Shown: positions 17,524 to 26,880, counted from the first letter of the stretch. The stretch: 64,000 bases of DNA from an uncultured Lachnospiraceae bacterium (GCA_944384125.1 CALWSF010000016.1:1-64000), one strand, 5' to 3'. Notes: generated from the sequence alone by a model not told the origin. Made by a program: numbers and translations.

Positions 17524-19444
17524 AGCAGCGATCGCATATTTTAAACGGATATCCGACAGGCAGCATCCGGCCGCAGCTCTGGCAGCGGGCAATGTAGCTT
17601 TTCTTTCCTTTTGCGAGAAACTGCATGATGGTGGCTTCTGTCTTGGTCCGTTCCAGTTCCAGCCATTCTTCGTCAATTATTTTGTCAAATCTATGTGAAA
17701 ACTGATAATACAGATCCAGCTTTCTGTAATACGTCTCAAATTTCTGCAGTCCCTGCTTTGTGCCGCAGTTTCGATCGGGATGTTTAAGACGCACATCCGC
17801 AGGATAGTTCTGGCAGTAGCGGAGCCACTGGGAGACGACCTGACGGTCATCAACGTCGATAGGACAGCTGATCATTTTATACAGGATATGCTTGTCCTCA
17901 AAACCGTAAATACTGTCACGGCATTTCTCAGCCTGGGCATAGAGGCAGAGTGTGTCATCGATACTGACCTTTTCAAACGGAGGTTCGGGTTCTACAGATT
18001 TCCAGACCTTCAGTATGACATCCAGCGGCTCGTCCAGATCCAGAAGAATCTGCGGAAATCCCAGGCTGACTGACGTTATGGAAGGTTCCGTCTCATTGAG
18101 ATGTTCTTTTATATAATCCAGATTTTCCTGCCCGAGAGCATTGATGTACCCTGTGTCAAAGAGACCGAAGCGTCCGGCGCGTCCGGCTATCTGTTTGATT
18201 TCCGGTGTAGTCAGGCCGCGGCGGCTGCTGCCGTCAAATTTATCTGTCTGAACAAAAACAATTCGGCGCACAGGAAGATTCAGGCCCATGCCGATGGCAT
18301 CTGTGGCTACGACCACCTTTGTTTTTCCGCTGGTAAAGAGCTGCATCTGGCGCCTGCGGATCTCGGGAGGGAGACTTCCGTAAATGACGCTGGCCTTTAT
18401 TCCTTCCTCTTCCAGGCGGCCTGCCACATCGAGCACGGCTTTTTTGGAAAAGACGACAAGAGCGTCCCCTGCTTTCACATCTGCGGGAAAGGATAGGGGC
18501 CTGTCCTCGCAGATAAGATCGGTTTTTCTGTGATAACGGCAGATAGCAAAGCTGTCTCCGCACAGGTGTATTAAATGGGTAATTACCTGCTCGGCCGCAG
18601 GGCTCATGCAGACATGGATTTCCCTGGCTCTGAGACCGAGAATCGCCTTTGTCCAGCAATGCCCCCGATCCGGATCTGCCGTGAGCTGTGCCTCATCAAT
18701 GACAGCGATGTCATATTCCTGGGAAAAATCAGTCATCTCAATTGTAGAGGCGGTAATGCGGCTGCCTTCATCGGCAATACATTCCTGTCCGGTCAGCATG
18801 GTGCTGGGGACACCGTATTCCTGCATCTTTTCGTATACTTCCAGTGCCAGCAGGCGCAGAGGCCCCAAATAGACGCCGCGGCCAGCCGTTTTCAGCCGCT
18901 CCAGTGCATGGAATGTTTTTCCGCTGTTGGTAGGACCGATATGAAGAATAAAGCGGCGGTTCATGGCCAGAGTCTGGGGAAATTCCAGTTCCGGACGGGA
19001 GGGGACCAGATCCATAATCTTATATTCAATAACGTATCTCTTATAGATCTGGTACAGTTCCAGAAGAGGACGGGTGCAGAGGTTACCGTTCATCTCTGTT
19101 TCCATATAATTGAGAAAATCAAGGGATATGTCGTCCTGCTGGGACGGCATGAACATAGCCAGATCCAGTCGGCAAAGTTCGGGAATCAGAGCTGTTTCAA
19201 TTTTCTGGACAGAGGCGGCATCATTTGAACGGTAAGCAAAATAGGACATGTTTTTAAGCTGACGGTGCCATTCCTCCAGACTGCGGATGGTAACCTGATT
19301 ATTTTTTGTACGCTTCAGGTTTTTCAGCATTCTGTTGAGCCGTTCCCGGTAGTCTCTGGGCCGGCTGGCAGAACGGCGTTTTTTCCGTCCTGCCTCCCTG
19401 TACTGCCTGATATAAGTCTGAAGTAGCTGGTTATGTTCAATCAT
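17465..19444 (-). CDS. SUV3-like superfamily 2 helicase with C-terminal zinc ribbon
   Basis: 659 residues. Residues 1-155 are a basic helical region. The helicase core begins at about 160: Walker A GPTNSGKT, then DEAQ-box VIDEAQLTADPDRG (about 247-260), motif III-like CMSPAAEQV, and motifs V/VI GMGLNLPVRRIVF and QIAGRAGRFG. The TNSGKT Walker A and DEAQ box match the SUV3 group of RNA helicases better than DnaQ/UvrD types. The tail holds CQSCGRMLPVGYPFKICDRC, a four-cysteine zinc ribbon not usual in SUV3. A role in RNA unwinding or decay is inferred. AAGGAG precedes the ATG. The 3' end overlaps the convergent EamA gene. Confidence 0.85.
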   Translation of the reverse strand: MIEHNQLLQTYIRQYREAGRKKRRSASRPRDYRERLNRMLKNLKRTKNNQVTIRSLEEWHRQLKNMSYFAYRSNDAASVQKIETALIPELCRLDLAMFMPSQQDDISLDFLNYMETEMNGNLCTRPLLELYQIYKRYVIEYKIMDLVPSRPELEFPQTLAMNRRFILHIGPTNSGKTFHALERLKTAGRGVYLGPLRLLALEVYEKMQEYGVPSTMLTGQECIADEGSRITASTIEMTDFSQEYDIAVIDEAQLTADPDRGHCWTKAILGLRAREIHVCMSPAAEQVITHLIHLCGDSFAICRYHRKTDLICEDRPLSFPADVKAGDALVVFSKKAVLDVAGRLEEEGIKASVIYGSLPPEIRRRQMQLFTSGKTKVVVATDAIGMGLNLPVRRIVFVQTDKFDGSSRRGLTTPEIKQIAGRAGRFGLFDTGYINALGQENLDYIKEHLNETEPSITSVSLGFPQILLDLDEPLDVILKVWKSVEPEPPFEKVSIDDTLCLYAQAEKCRDSIYGFEDKHILYKMISCPIDVDDRQVVSQWLRYCQNYPADVRLKHPDRNCGTKQGLQKFETYYRKLDLYYQFSHRFDKIIDEEWLELERTKTEATIMQFLAKGKKSYIARCQSCGRMLPVGYPFKICDRCFKNAKKTGTEPRFSHSEAQ

Positions 19445-19783
19445 GGTTGACGGATGCTCCTTTTATGCTTTAATCGTTCCTATTATCGCAGAAACCGTCG
19501 ATCTGTGCAAGAGAAAGAAGCACTCGTACCCGCCATTTCAGATAAATCAGAAGGAAGAATCAGGCTTTATCGTTTAAAGGTTGTCTGGATCATATAAAAG
19601 TCCTCCCCCTCTCTGTGTTATTCTGATGTTGTGATATTGAATGGAGTTAGTATATATGCCCGGCCTTAATCATACTTAAGAAAAAACTTAAATGAAGTTA
19701 AAATTCATGCAAAAAAGAAAACGCATCCTGTTCAGAATACGTTTTCAGACAAAATCTGACTTTATGGATATATAGTGATCTTT
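19445..19783. other. intergenic region between helicase and histidine kinase genes
   Basis: No gene seen. It holds the helicase 5' leader, repeated CTTAA units at about 19676-19702 (CTTAAGAAAAAACTTAAATG) and the minus-strand terminator of the two-component operon at 19711-19745. The repeats resemble the CTTAAAC pair before the response regulator gene, so the same regulator might act here; this is a guess. Confidence 0.4.
19711..19745 (-). terminator. terminator of the two-component operon
   Basis: Read on the minus strand, AAAACGTATTCTG pairs with CAGGATGCGTTTT (two G-U pairs) and is followed by CTTTTTT. It lies 38 bp beyond the kinase stop codon. Confidence 0.75.
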
Positions 19784-21031
19784 TTATACAGGCAGATAAA
19801 TTGTAATTTTCAGGGAATGTTCATCTTCTGTGGATGCACTGTATCTGCCTCTGTGGGCGTTTACTATGGCTGCAGCAATGGAAAGCCCCAGGCCATAGCC
19901 GCCGGTCTGAGAATTTCTCGATTTGTCAGTTCGGTAGAAACGGTCAAATAAATGCTCCAGATTTTCTCTGGAAATACAGGGAGTTGTATTAAAGACGGTA
20001 AGGCAGACAGAGTTTTTCTGTTTTTCCAGAGTCAGAGAAATACGGCCGTCTTTTTCTGAGTATTTTACAGCGTTATCCAGAAGAATGGAGATGAGACGTC
20101 TGATGGCTTTTTCATCTCCCCGCATGGAGAGCATCGGCTGTATTTTTCCCGTAATCTCTTTGTTCCGGGTTTTGGCAAGTGCCTGGAAAGAGGCAAGTGT
20201 TTCCTCGGCCAGATCGGATAAGGGAAATTCGATCATGTGATCCGGAGTGTGCTTTTCTTCCATGCGGGACAGAAGAATAAGGCTTTCTGTCAAATCTGCC
20301 AGGCGCTGCGTCTGGCTTTTTATGTCCCGTATCCACTCATTGTCTCCCGTATCCATTTCAAGAATTTCTGCGTCTGCATTAATAATTGTAAGCGGCGTTT
20401 TCAGTTCATGGCCGGCATCAGTGATAAAACGTTTCTGTTTTTCGTAATTTTCAATAAACGGTTTGACAATCCGGCCGGACAGGAATATCAGAAGGACGAG
20501 GACGGAAAAGAGGCCTGTCAGTGAAATGGAGATTCCCGTTCTGACAAAGGCATAGAAGGTATCCAGACTCCTCCGGCAGTCGAGAAATATGAAACGTGTC
20601 TCTGTACCGGAGGTGTGAACGGCATACCGGTAATAACCGAGGAAACCGCCGGATTTTCCGCTTTCATACACAGACTGCGCATATTCTATGGCGGTGTCGG
20701 AATCTACTGCCGCAATTTTTCCGGTATCGGATGAGATTACATTTCCCTTTTCGTCCAGTGTCACGGAGAAATAGCGAGATTCATATGGGAGCTCCGGGGA
20801 AGAAAGATGTCTTCCGCGGTGCGGCTCCTCCGAACCGGGGCGTGCTGTGCCGTAAGGCTCCGTTTTCGGAAAAACGCCATTGTTTTTTATAAGAATAGAC
20901 AGTGTGGAATCTGCATCATCTGCAATTTTTTTATAATTCAGTACGGCAATGGTACACATTATAACAAGAATGACAACAAATAGCGAAAACATGGAAGCTG
21001 TAACCAGTTTAATCCGCAGTTTTTTGATCAT
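19784..21031 (-). CDS. sensor histidine kinase (HisKA type)
   Basis: 415 residues. Two membrane segments (about 8-32 and 162-188) bracket an extracellular sensor region of about 125 residues. The H-box is DAGHELKTPLTII, the N-box LLDNAVKYS, the F-box LFDRFYRTDKSRN and the G2 box GGYGLGLSIA. Short cytoplasmic link, no HAMP-like repeat seen. It overlaps the response regulator gene by 4 bp (ATGA) and is therefore its partner. The signal is unknown; the sensor part contains an unusual EEPHRGRHLS stretch. Confidence 0.93.
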   Translation of the reverse strand: MIKKLRIKLVTASMFSLFVVILVIMCTIAVLNYKKIADDADSTLSILIKNNGVFPKTEPYGTARPGSEEPHRGRHLSSPELPYESRYFSVTLDEKGNVISSDTGKIAAVDSDTAIEYAQSVYESGKSGGFLGYYRYAVHTSGTETRFIFLDCRRSLDTFYAFVRTGISISLTGLFSVLVLLIFLSGRIVKPFIENYEKQKRFITDAGHELKTPLTIINADAEILEMDTGDNEWIRDIKSQTQRLADLTESLILLSRMEEKHTPDHMIEFPLSDLAEETLASFQALAKTRNKEITGKIQPMLSMRGDEKAIRRLISILLDNAVKYSEKDGRISLTLEKQKNSVCLTVFNTTPCISRENLEHLFDRFYRTDKSRNSQTGGYGLGLSIAAAIVNAHRGRYSASTEDEHSLKITIYLPV

Positions 21032-21702
21032 TTTATTTCCTCCAGTGAGTATCCTGCATTACGGTTGGCTTTAATCAGAATATTGGCATTAAGAGCAGAC
21101 AGCTTTTTTCGGAGATATGAAATATATACCCATACCACATTGATTTCCGCCTCACTGTCGTATCCCCATATTTTTTCCATAAATCTTTCAGAAGAAATCC
21201 GGTTTGCCGGATTGCTCATCAGAAGTTCCATCATCTGGAATTCCTTATTTGCCAGAAAATAACTTCCGGAAGGAGTAGACAGTTCAAACGTAGCACGGTT
21301 TAAAGTTACATTTCCCATCTGAAGACAGGAGCTGGTCTGAGATGAACTGATACGGGTCATGGCCCGAATCCGGGCCAGAAGTTCCCGGGAATTAAATGGC
21401 TTTGTGAGATAGTCATTGGCACCGGCATCAAGTCCCAGAACTTTGTCGTCAATCTCAGATTTTGCGGTCAGAAGGAGAACCGGTATCAGGTTTCCCTGCT
21501 TCCGGATTTCTTTCAGGACGGTTATCCCGTCAATTCCCGGCATCATAATATCCAGAATTACACCGTCATAGTTGTCAGTTTTCAGATATTCCAGTGCGGA
21601 CTCGCCGTCGAATACGGCATCCACAGAATAATTATTGCGTTCCAGAATGGTAGTAAGTGCCTTTGACAGGGCCTTTTCATCTTCGGCAAGTAATAGTCTC
21701 AT
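21028..21702 (-). CDS. OmpR/PhoB-family response regulator
   Basis: 224 residues. The receiver domain (1-118) has the acidic pair DE near residue 7-8, the phospho-acceptor Asp in VILDIMMPG (about 51) and Lys in LTKPF (about 101). The C-terminal winged helix (about 128-222) ends with EINVVWVYISYLRKKL. GTGAGGATACAAT precedes the ATG. It is the first gene of the operon with the kinase, and it likely controls its own promoter through CTTAAAC repeats at 21812-21832. Confidence 0.95.
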   Translation of the reverse strand: MRLLLAEDEKALSKALTTILERNNYSVDAVFDGESALEYLKTDNYDGVILDIMMPGIDGITVLKEIRKQGNLIPVLLLTAKSEIDDKVLGLDAGANDYLTKPFNSRELLARIRAMTRISSSQTSSCLQMGNVTLNRATFELSTPSGSYFLANKEFQMMELLMSNPANRISSERFMEKIWGYDSEAEINVVWVYISYLRKKLSALNANILIKANRNAGYSLEEIK

Positions 21703-21804
21703 ATTGTATCCTCACAGTGATTTTATTTGTCCCCGCTATTTTCTTCGGAAAATGAGAAATGCAGAAGCTGACGGATGTGTGAGAAAATGATTGGGAACAT
21801 ATCT

Positions 21805-21832
21805 ATTATAGCTTAAACACTCTGCCTTAAAC
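21805..21832 (-). promoter_or_regulatory. promoter with GTTTAAG direct repeats, response regulator operon
   Basis: On the minus strand, TATAAT (21805-21810) is preceded directly by two GTTTAAG units (21812-21818 and 21826-21832) with seven bases between them. They cover the position where a -35 box would be, and that box is poor (TGTTTA). This arrangement is typical of promoters activated by OmpR-type dimers, so positive autoregulation is inferred. Confidence 0.4.
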
Positions 21833-22040
21833 AGAGTTAAAAGGGGAAAAATAATGTATGGGAAATGTCTTGGAATATGTAAAACAACAGTTATGGAAAA
21901 ACGGAGGATAAAGGACATGCAAATTATGTGAAATGGATTTAATATATTGCACTGTCATATGTTTTTGTGCTATGATAAGCGGAAATCCCGTAAAGAAGGA
22001 AGAAAAAGCTCCAGGGATCAAACAGAAAAAAGATGGAAAA

Positions 22041-22061
22041 GACAGCTGAAAAACAGCTGTC
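22041..22061 (+). promoter_or_regulatory. perfect leader hairpin before the zinc-ribbon gene
   Basis: GACAGCTG and CAGCTGTC form an 8-bp stem with an AAAAA loop, ending 25 bases before ATG22087 and its AAGGGG ribosome site. No T-run follows, so it is not a standard terminator. It may stabilise the mRNA or be an operator. Confidence 0.35.
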
Positions 22062-22086
22062 GGGTTTAATAAAAGGGGATGAAAAA

Positions 22087-23136
22087 ATGATTTGTCCAAA
22101 GTGCGGTCATGATGCAGAGGGAAATTTCTGCAGTTTCTGCGGATCGCCGCTTATGCAAAGCGGTACGGCGGGAAGCCGGAATGGTGGAGAGGAGAGTGCT
22201 CCGGATCTGAAGAGCAGTCAGGATGGACAGAAGGATATAGGGCAGCGAAGTGCCAAAGCACCGGGAGATAATGAACGGTATAACAGTGGATTTTGGCAGG
22301 CTGAGGAGGAGAGGAAAAGAAGCAGTGCGGCAGGGAGTGCAGCCCGTCCGGAAAAAAGCCGGGGCTCTTCATCAGGAGCCAGAGAAGACAAAGGGGCACA
22401 GAAGCAGCAGAAGCAGATGGAAAAACGTATTCATGCTCTGGAGGAAGAGCGGGACAGACTTTCCAGAGCGAGACAGCAGGAGGAACGCCGCAAAAAACGG
22501 GAAAGCAGGCGCAGAGAGTACGGAGAGGAAGAAAAAATCTCAGAGAGCAGAAGAATGCGTTCTTCTCTGAGAGATAAAGAGGAAGCGGCATCACGGGATA
22601 CAGATGGCAGAGAAGAAGGCTTTTCGGCTGTTTCAGCCGTTTCGTCCGGTGTGGCAGGAGTTGTGGTTCTGGTTGCGCGGGCGATGCAGATTATATGCTG
22701 TCTTCTGATGCTGGGGATGACATGGGCCAGTTTTCGTGCGTTTTGGTACGGGGGAGACGGTTTGGGGAATATTTCCACCCTTATTACCGAAAGAAATTAT
22801 GGCCTGGCTGTTTATGTGGTATCAGCGTGTATTTCTGTGGCGATGGGGATTCTGTGGAGTCTGTGGATTATGTCGGGAAAAGCAGCCGGAGGCGGCATAA
22901 GGCTTAAAAAGTATGATACGGGTCGGGGATTTATACCGTTTTTGCTCTGCATGGCCGTGGTGCTGGCGGCCGGACCGGCATCCGTACTTATTTCTGCCAG
23001 GCCGATTGTCTGGGAGAATCTGGGAGATGGTGTATTTGCCGTGCTGGAAGCAATCAATACCAATCATGAATTTTTGCTGTTCTGCAGTCTTTCAGGAGCG
23101 ATACTTTCCTTTATCCGGAAGGTTCTTCGCGTATAA
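22087..23136 (+). CDS. zinc-ribbon membrane protein with charged coiled-coil centre
   Basis: 349 residues from ATG22087 (AAGGGGATGAAAAA upstream). The N-terminus is a zinc ribbon, CPKCGHDAEGNFCSFCG. Residues about 30-180 are low-complexity and highly charged (Arg/Glu/Lys/Ser, for example MEKRIHALEEERDRLS), predicted coiled coil. The C-terminal 160 residues hold four hydrophobic segments. The architecture (ribbon, linker, membrane bundle) is common in Firmicutes proteins of unknown role. It ends one base before the stop codon of the convergent deacetylase gene, leaving no room for a separate terminator. Confidence 0.75.
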   Translation: MICPKCGHDAEGNFCSFCGSPLMQSGTAGSRNGGEESAPDLKSSQDGQKDIGQRSAKAPGDNERYNSGFWQAEEERKRSSAAGSAARPEKSRGSSSGAREDKGAQKQQKQMEKRIHALEEERDRLSRARQQEERRKKRESRRREYGEEEKISESRRMRSSLRDKEEAASRDTDGREEGFSAVSAVSSGVAGVVVLVARAMQIICCLLMLGMTWASFRAFWYGGDGLGNISTLITERNYGLAVYVVSACISVAMGILWSLWIMSGKAAGGGIRLKKYDTGRGFIPFLLCMAVVLAAGPASVLISARPIVWENLGDGVFAVLEAINTNHEFLLFCSLSGAILSFIRKVLRV

Positions 23137-23964
23137 TCAGGGGACAAGCTCTTCCAGAGATCCAAAATGATACCCCATTTCCTCCCATTTTGTCAGTAAT
23201 TCGTCAAGAATTTCAGCATTTGTACGGGAGGTGCTGTGAAGCAGCACAATTGCACCGGGGTGGATTCGTCCGAGGAGCTTTTTGAATGCCTCTTCTCTGG
23301 TGGGCTGTTTATCCTGATACCAGTCCACATATGCCAGACTCCAGAAGAATGTGGTATATCCCAGATCCCGTGCCATTTCCAGGTTTTTTTCACTGTATTT
23401 TCCCTGGGGAGGACGGTAATATTTTTTCATTTCCATGCCGGTTGTCTGTTTATACAGAATTTCCAGATCAGAAAGTTCTTTTTCAAAAGTTTCTTTTGTG
23501 GAAATTTTGGACATGTCCGGATGATGGTAGGTATGGTTTGCTACGGTATGACCTTCCTTAACCATCCTTTTTACGAGTTCCGGACTGGTTTCTATGTAAT
23601 TGCCCACAACAAAGAAGGCAGCGGGAGCCTGATGCTTTTTCAGGGCATCTAAAATAGCAGGTGTATTTCCGTTTTCAAAGCCGGCATCAAATGTCAGATA
23701 AATGACCTGCTCCTCTGAATCGCCGGTGTAGAATGCGTTGAATTGTTTCAGGTAATCTTTGGAGGCATTTCCCTGCGGGGGAGCTCCTTCCTGTGAGAAA
23801 CTGAGTCCCCAGCTTGCATCCGAAATAACCGGCAGGGCAAAAGAAGTACCGTTTATGAATTTCCCTGCCAGATAACCGGAAAGGTAAGAGGCAGACAGGA
23901 AAAGAGCAGTAAGCAGTATTTTTTTTCCGTGGGACAGTATGAGAGAGGCGATGGGTTTCAGCAT
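23137..23964 (-). CDS. polysaccharide deacetylase, PdaA-like
   Basis: 275 residues. An N-terminal membrane anchor (about 14-34) is followed by a NodB domain: motif 1 LTFDAGFENG, motif 2 HTYHHPDM (metal-binding His pair), motif 3 YYRPPQGKYS, motif 4 YVDWYQD and motif 5 IVLLHS. The TFDAG-ENG version and the overall length match the delta-lactam de-N-acetylases that act on muramic acid in spore cortex, so a peptidoglycan role is inferred. The Asp for metal is kept. The stop codon abuts the convergent zinc-ribbon gene. Confidence 0.88.
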   Translation of the reverse strand: MLKPIASLILSHGKKILLTALFLSASYLSGYLAGKFINGTSFALPVISDASWGLSFSQEGAPPQGNASKDYLKQFNAFYTGDSEEQVIYLTFDAGFENGNTPAILDALKKHQAPAAFFVVGNYIETSPELVKRMVKEGHTVANHTYHHPDMSKISTKETFEKELSDLEILYKQTTGMEMKKYYRPPQGKYSEKNLEMARDLGYTTFFWSLAYVDWYQDKQPTREEAFKKLLGRIHPGAIVLLHSTSRTNAEILDELLTKWEEMGYHFGSLEELVP

Positions 23965-24057
23965 AAAAGGGGTTCCATTTCTGAAGGGGAATTAGTAAAA
24001 TATATCAGAACAGAGATTGTATTATTACTGAGTATTACACAGGACAGAGGGGAGAAT

Positions 24058-24357
24058 ATGGCAGTACGGGGAAAGACTGAGGAAAGCACGCATACACGGG
24101 TAAGAGAACCCAGAAAGTTTCGTGTGATAATGCACAACGACGATTATACGCCAATGGATTTTGTGGTTGAGATTCTGATAGATATTTTTCACAGAGAAAA
24201 AAATGATGCTGTTGCGCTGATGATGACGGTTCACAGAAGCGGAAGTGCTGCAGTGGGAGAATATTCCTATGATATAGCCAGTTCCAAAATACGGGCGGCA
24301 TCACAGCGGGCGGAAAAAGAAGGGTATCCTTTCCGAATGACGCTTGAGGAGGCTTGA
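24058..24357 (+). CDS. clpS: ATP-dependent Clp protease adaptor ClpS
   Basis: 99 residues. ClpS binds N-degron substrates and delivers them to ClpA. The conserved MHNDDYTPMDFVVEIL (about residues 24-39), with the Asn-Asp pair that grips the substrate N-terminus, is intact; the disordered N-terminal tail needed for delivery is present. GGGGAGAAT precedes ATG24058; the longer frame from 23929 is not used. The clpA start follows the stop by one base, so they are one operon. Confidence 0.93.
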   Translation: MAVRGKTEESTHTRVREPRKFRVIMHNDDYTPMDFVVEILIDIFHREKNDAVALMMTVHRSGSAAVGEYSYDIASSKIRAASQRAEKEGYPFRMTLEEA

Positions 24358-24358
24358 T

Positions 24359-26692
24359 ATGAAAGTAACGAAAGAAGTTGCGGATGTTTTAAATTATACA
24401 TTCAGCGAAGCTGCGAAAGCGCAGTATGAATATGTGACACCCGAGCTTTTGCTGTACGCGATTTCCAGGCGCGCTCTGTTTCAGGAGGCATTTGAGAACT
24501 GCGGGGGAGATATAGAGCGTCTTCAGGATAATCTCAAAACATACCTGATGCAGAATATGGAAGTGACAGGAACTGTGGACAGGCCGGAAATGTCAGCCGG
24601 GTTTGAGACGGTCCTGATTGCCGCTCAGGAAACGGCGGATAATTGCGGGAAAGAAGCGGTGGAGCTTTCACATCTTGTGCACGGATTTTATCTGCTTGAA
24701 GAGAGTTATGCCATTTATTATATGGAGACGCAGGGAGTGGGAAAGACAGAGCTGCTGCGCGCTCTGACAGAGGCAAAGGAGGAACAGGAATCTCTGCGCC
24801 AGGAACGATTGGAAAAAACCAAAAGGAGGCTGCAGGGCCGGAATCAGAACGAAAAAACGGATGGCAGGAAAACGGTAATTGATGATTCTGAAGAAGAAAA
24901 CGGCTTTGCAGAGGGCCGGGAGGACGGCAGCGAGCAGCGTTCAGGAAGCAGAAAAGACAGATGGAAGCGTTATGTGGTCTGCCTCAATGATCAAATCGAT
25001 AAGGCCGCGCCTCTGATTGGAAGAGAGGATGAACTGGAGCGGACGATGCAGATTCTCTGCCGGCGGGAAAAGAATAATCCTCTTCATATAGGAGAGCCGG
25101 GAGTAGGAAAGACAGCAATTGTGTACGGGCTGGCGCGTCTTCTCAATGAAGACAGAGTACCGGAACCTCTTAAAGGAGCGAAAATTTTTTCTCTGGATCT
25201 GGGGAGCCTTCTGGCCGGAACCCAGTACAGGGGAGATTTTGAAAAACGTTTTGATGAGGTAATGAGAGGAATAAGCCAGCAGGAGAAGCCCATTGTCTAC
25301 ATTGATGAAATTCACAATATCGTAGGGGCGGGGGCTGTGGGAACAGGAAGCTTTGATGTTTCCAATATGCTTAAGCCCTATCTGGCATCAGGAGACATCC
25401 GGTTTATAGGGGCTACCACATATGAAGAGTATAAAAAATACTTTGAAAAAAGCAAGAGTCTGGTCCGCCGCTTTCAGAATGTTGAGATAAAGGAACCCGG
25501 GATAGAGGATACTGTAAAGATACTGGAAGGACTCAGAAAACATTATGAGTCATATCACGGAGTCCGTTATGGAAAAGGAGTTCTTGAATATGCCGCAGTA
25601 ATGAGTGACAGGTATGTGAACGAGCGCTTTCTTCCTGATAAGGCGATTGATCTGATGGATGAGGCAGGAGCATACCGCCGGATGCATCCGCTTCCCCAGA
25701 AAACACAGACGGTAAGCCGTGCCCTCATAGACGAAATATTGTCCCGTGTATGCCGGATTCCTCAGGAAACAGTTAAAAGTGATGATATCCGGCAGCTTAA
25801 GGATCTGGGAAAACATCTCTCATCTCAGGTATTTGGTCAGGACGAGGCAGTGGCGCAGATTGTCAATGCCGTTAAATTTTCCAGAGCAGGGCTTCTGGAG
25901 GCGGAAAAGCCGCTGGCAAGCCTTTTGTTTGTGGGGCCGACCGGTGTGGGAAAAACAGAAATTGTGAAATGCCTTGCGAAAGAGCTGGGCATACGGCTTC
26001 TTCGCTTTGATATGAGTGAATATGAGGAAAAGCATGCGGTTGCTAAACTTATCGGAGCTCCTGCGGGGTATGTCGGATATGAGGAGGGCGGAATACTTAC
26101 GGAGGAAATCCGGAAAAATCCTCACTGTATTCTTCTGTTGGATGAAATAGAAAAAGCCCATCCGGATATTTACAATATTCTTCTGCAGGTTATGGATTAC
26201 GCAACTCTCACAGATAATCAGGGAAGAAAGGCAGATTTTCGAAACGTGATTCTTATTATGACTTCCAATGCCGGTGCCAGTCAGGTTGGAAAATCACTGA
26301 TTGGATTTGGAGACAGAGCATTTCAGGATGATGTGATTATGGAATCAGTCAAAAAAACTTTTCAGCCTGAATTCCGCAACCGGCTGAACCGGATTGTTGT
26401 GTTCCGCCCCATGGATGATGCGATGGCGGAAAAGGTGGTAGATAAGAAGCTGGCAGAGCTTGAGGCCATGCTTGAGAAGAAAAAGGTTACGATTGAAGTA
26501 TCAGATGAAGCCCGTAATCTTCTTAAAAAGCAGGGAATCAGCCGGGAATACGGTGCGCGTGAGATTGAGCGTGTAATTGGAAGTGAAATCAAACCTCTTC
26601 TTGTGGATGAATTATTGTTTGGCTATCTGAAAAAAGGAGGAAAGTGTCTCCTTGACTGCCGGGACGGGAAGTTTGTGCTTTGCAGGAAGTAA
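24359..26692 (+). CDS. clpA: ATP-dependent Clp protease ATP-binding subunit ClpA
   Basis: 777 residues. An N-domain (about 1-140), a charged linker (about 145-205) and two AAA+ modules are seen. Module 1 has GEPGVGKT and VYIDEIHN, module 2 has GPTGVGKT, LLLDEIEKAHPD and the C-terminal small domain. No M-domain coiled coil is present, so it is ClpA rather than ClpB. A ClpP-docking loop is probably LIGFGDRA (IGF tripeptide). It unfolds substrates for ClpP, with ClpS as adaptor. The start ATG24359 has GAGGAGG inside the end of clpS; an upstream TTG is rejected. Confidence 0.93.
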   Translation: MKVTKEVADVLNYTFSEAAKAQYEYVTPELLLYAISRRALFQEAFENCGGDIERLQDNLKTYLMQNMEVTGTVDRPEMSAGFETVLIAAQETADNCGKEAVELSHLVHGFYLLEESYAIYYMETQGVGKTELLRALTEAKEEQESLRQERLEKTKRRLQGRNQNEKTDGRKTVIDDSEEENGFAEGREDGSEQRSGSRKDRWKRYVVCLNDQIDKAAPLIGREDELERTMQILCRREKNNPLHIGEPGVGKTAIVYGLARLLNEDRVPEPLKGAKIFSLDLGSLLAGTQYRGDFEKRFDEVMRGISQQEKPIVYIDEIHNIVGAGAVGTGSFDVSNMLKPYLASGDIRFIGATTYEEYKKYFEKSKSLVRRFQNVEIKEPGIEDTVKILEGLRKHYESYHGVRYGKGVLEYAAVMSDRYVNERFLPDKAIDLMDEAGAYRRMHPLPQKTQTVSRALIDEILSRVCRIPQETVKSDDIRQLKDLGKHLSSQVFGQDEAVAQIVNAVKFSRAGLLEAEKPLASLLFVGPTGVGKTEIVKCLAKELGIRLLRFDMSEYEEKHAVAKLIGAPAGYVGYEEGGILTEEIRKNPHCILLLDEIEKAHPDIYNILLQVMDYATLTDNQGRKADFRNVILIMTSNAGASQVGKSLIGFGDRAFQDDVIMESVKKTFQPEFRNRLNRIVVFRPMDDAMAEKVVDKKLAELEAMLEKKKVTIEVSDEARNLLKKQGISREYGAREIERVIGSEIKPLLVDELLFGYLKKGGKCLLDCRDGKFVLCRK

Positions 26693-26880
26693 GGAATGCA
26701 GCCTGGCCGGCGGATATGATAAAAAACTAAGGGGTTGTCGGGAAATAGAAAGCCTCAATCAGGGGGCATCGTGACTGTCAGTCGGAAAGCCAGCATGCCG
26801 AGAATGTTTCATCACTGCCTTCCGGCAAAATGGCTACACCCCCCTTTCGCTGCTTATCAGAATTTTAACGGAGGTAAAGA
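26693..26880. other. spacer before the 56-residue gene, with a possible old coding remnant
   Basis: No intact gene. Read on the minus strand, 26858-26785 gives a 20-odd-codon open stretch (core GGVAILPEGSDETFSACW) ending in TGA without a start signal. The composition changes here from that of clpA to more AT-rich. It may be a scar of a mobile element; I could not confirm this. Confidence 0.25.

Larger units (their letters stand above)
21703..22086. other. divergent regulatory region between response regulator and zinc-ribbon genes
   Basis: No gene is seen. It contains the response regulator promoter and direct repeats (21805-21832) and, on the other side, a perfect hairpin at 22041-22061 in the leader of the zinc-ribbon gene. 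A short in-frame ATG at 22033 has no good ribosome site. Confidence 0.5.

Noticed and set aside
22250..22570. Second plus-strand frame inside the zinc-ribbon gene
   Set aside because: A frame shadow of a low-complexity charged region; no start signal.
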